Made by a program: the position numbers and the translations under genes. The notes under the pieces were generated by a model. The model searched no databases and was not told where the DNA came from. It saw only the letters and a list, made by a program, of their open reading frames with translations. From Bacteroidales bacterium (GTDB lineage: Bacteria; Bacteroidota; Bacteroidia; Bacteroidales; F082), in contig JAUXMV010000005.1 of NCBI GenBank assembly GCA_030683155.1, positions 32,409 to 96,408 of the forward strand: a stretch of 64,000 bases of DNA. The letters run 5' to 3'. Positions within the stretch are counted from its first letter, which is position 1, and each line of letters opens with the position of its first letter. Positions 63,843-64,000 of this stretch are shown in pieces.

Positions 63843-64000
63843 ATGAAAAAACCAAATTACAAGCTGATGGTTCATTTAACATGGATAACTATTTTTTTGT
63901 CATTTTTTTTATTCAGTTGTAAAGTGACAAACAGGATTTTTGAAGAATATGACATCGTATATTCAACAAAACGTTTGGAGTTGAAATTGGCTTACCCCAT
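63843..64000 (+). CDS. Lipoprotein, 3' end beyond the window
   Basis: The first 52 codons of a predicted lipoprotein: ATG at 63843, a basic N-terminus (KKPNYKLM), a hydrophobic core, and lipobox LFSC (Cys at residue 26). The following mature sequence (KVTNRIFEEYDIVYSTKRLEL) is open to the right edge. It is too short to identify. Confidence 0.7.
   Translation, partial: MKKPNYKLMVHLTWITIFLSFFLFSCKVTNRIFEEYDIVYSTKRLELKLAYP

Noticed and set aside
1..64000. tRNA, rRNA, CRISPR array, insertion sequence or integrase
   Set aside because: None was recognised by reading; no cloverleaf, spaced direct repeats of CRISPR type or transposase frames were seen. A dedicated RNA search could still find a small RNA.

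Overview
The window reads as a chromosomal stretch of a Bacteroidota bacterium. The reasons are a SusC/SusD outer-membrane pair, many promoters of the TAnnTTTG type used by this phylum, few Shine-Dalgarno sites, Bacteroidota-specific families (DUF5686/DUF5687-like proteins, a long SecA with an N-terminal insertion, a CdsA-Psd pair), and AT-rich DNA. The presence of a 2-oxoglutarate dehydrogenase E1/E2 pair beside a ferredoxin-dependent 2-oxoacid oxidoreductase argues against Bacteroides itself. I cannot place it below phylum with confidence. No tRNA, rRNA, CRISPR array, insertion sequence or prophage was recognised. Almost all of the window is core-genome material.

Layout. 1-5.8 kb: a glycan-utilisation locus (SusC cut by the left edge, SusD, lipoprotein GH30 glycosidase) closed by a strong terminator. 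6-11.2 kb: a secreted protein of unknown function, then a leftward cassette of a 72-aa protein, ABC ATPase, ABC permease and LolA-like periplasmic protein, then a THUMP rRNA methyltransferase. 11.4-19 kb (rightward): MazG-like pyrophosphohydrolase, a DUF5687-type ABC exporter with its ATPase, a DUF5686 outer-membrane protein, an AI-2E-family permease, and YtxH and holin-like envelope proteins. 19-31 kb (leftward): frr, a GT-C glycosyltransferase, pyrH, a patatin/OMP85 type Vd protein and a lipoprotein in one tight group, preceded by secA, a TlpA-like protein, coaD and a Nudix hydrolase. 31-38 kb: pyrE and an SRPBCC protein; birA (leftward); then rsfS-ftsH-LUD and, after a terminator and new promoter, cdsA-psd. 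38-41 kb (leftward): HAD nucleotidase, SPOUT methyltransferase, and a Nif3-like protein with a coiled-coil zinc-ribbon protein. 41-44 kb: lpxK, purine nucleoside phosphorylase and lpxH. 44-53 kb: FAD oxidoreductase and GAPDH (leftward), S33 lipoprotein peptidase and M20 dipeptidase (rightward), DsbD-like protein and tilS (leftward). 53-64 kb: korAB (leftward), divergent 55-aa ferredoxin, sucA, sucB, nadB, gamma carbonic anhydrase, and a lipoprotein cut by the right edge.

How it fits together. Many genes serve the cell envelope: lipid A (lpxK, lpxH), phospholipids (cdsA, psd), protein export (secA), periplasmic thiol chemistry (DsbD-like, TlpA-like), membrane-protein quality control (ftsH) and several exporters. 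A second theme is central carbon metabolism at 2-oxoglutarate, where KorAB with ferredoxin and SucAB lie next to each other. The observations most worth a second look are an 8-9-8 palindrome over the GAPDH promoter, a triple 11-nt repeat at 47.4 kb with a short open frame through it, the LolA-like ABC cassette, the paired 2-oxoglutarate systems, and an E2 with an atypical E3-binding segment.
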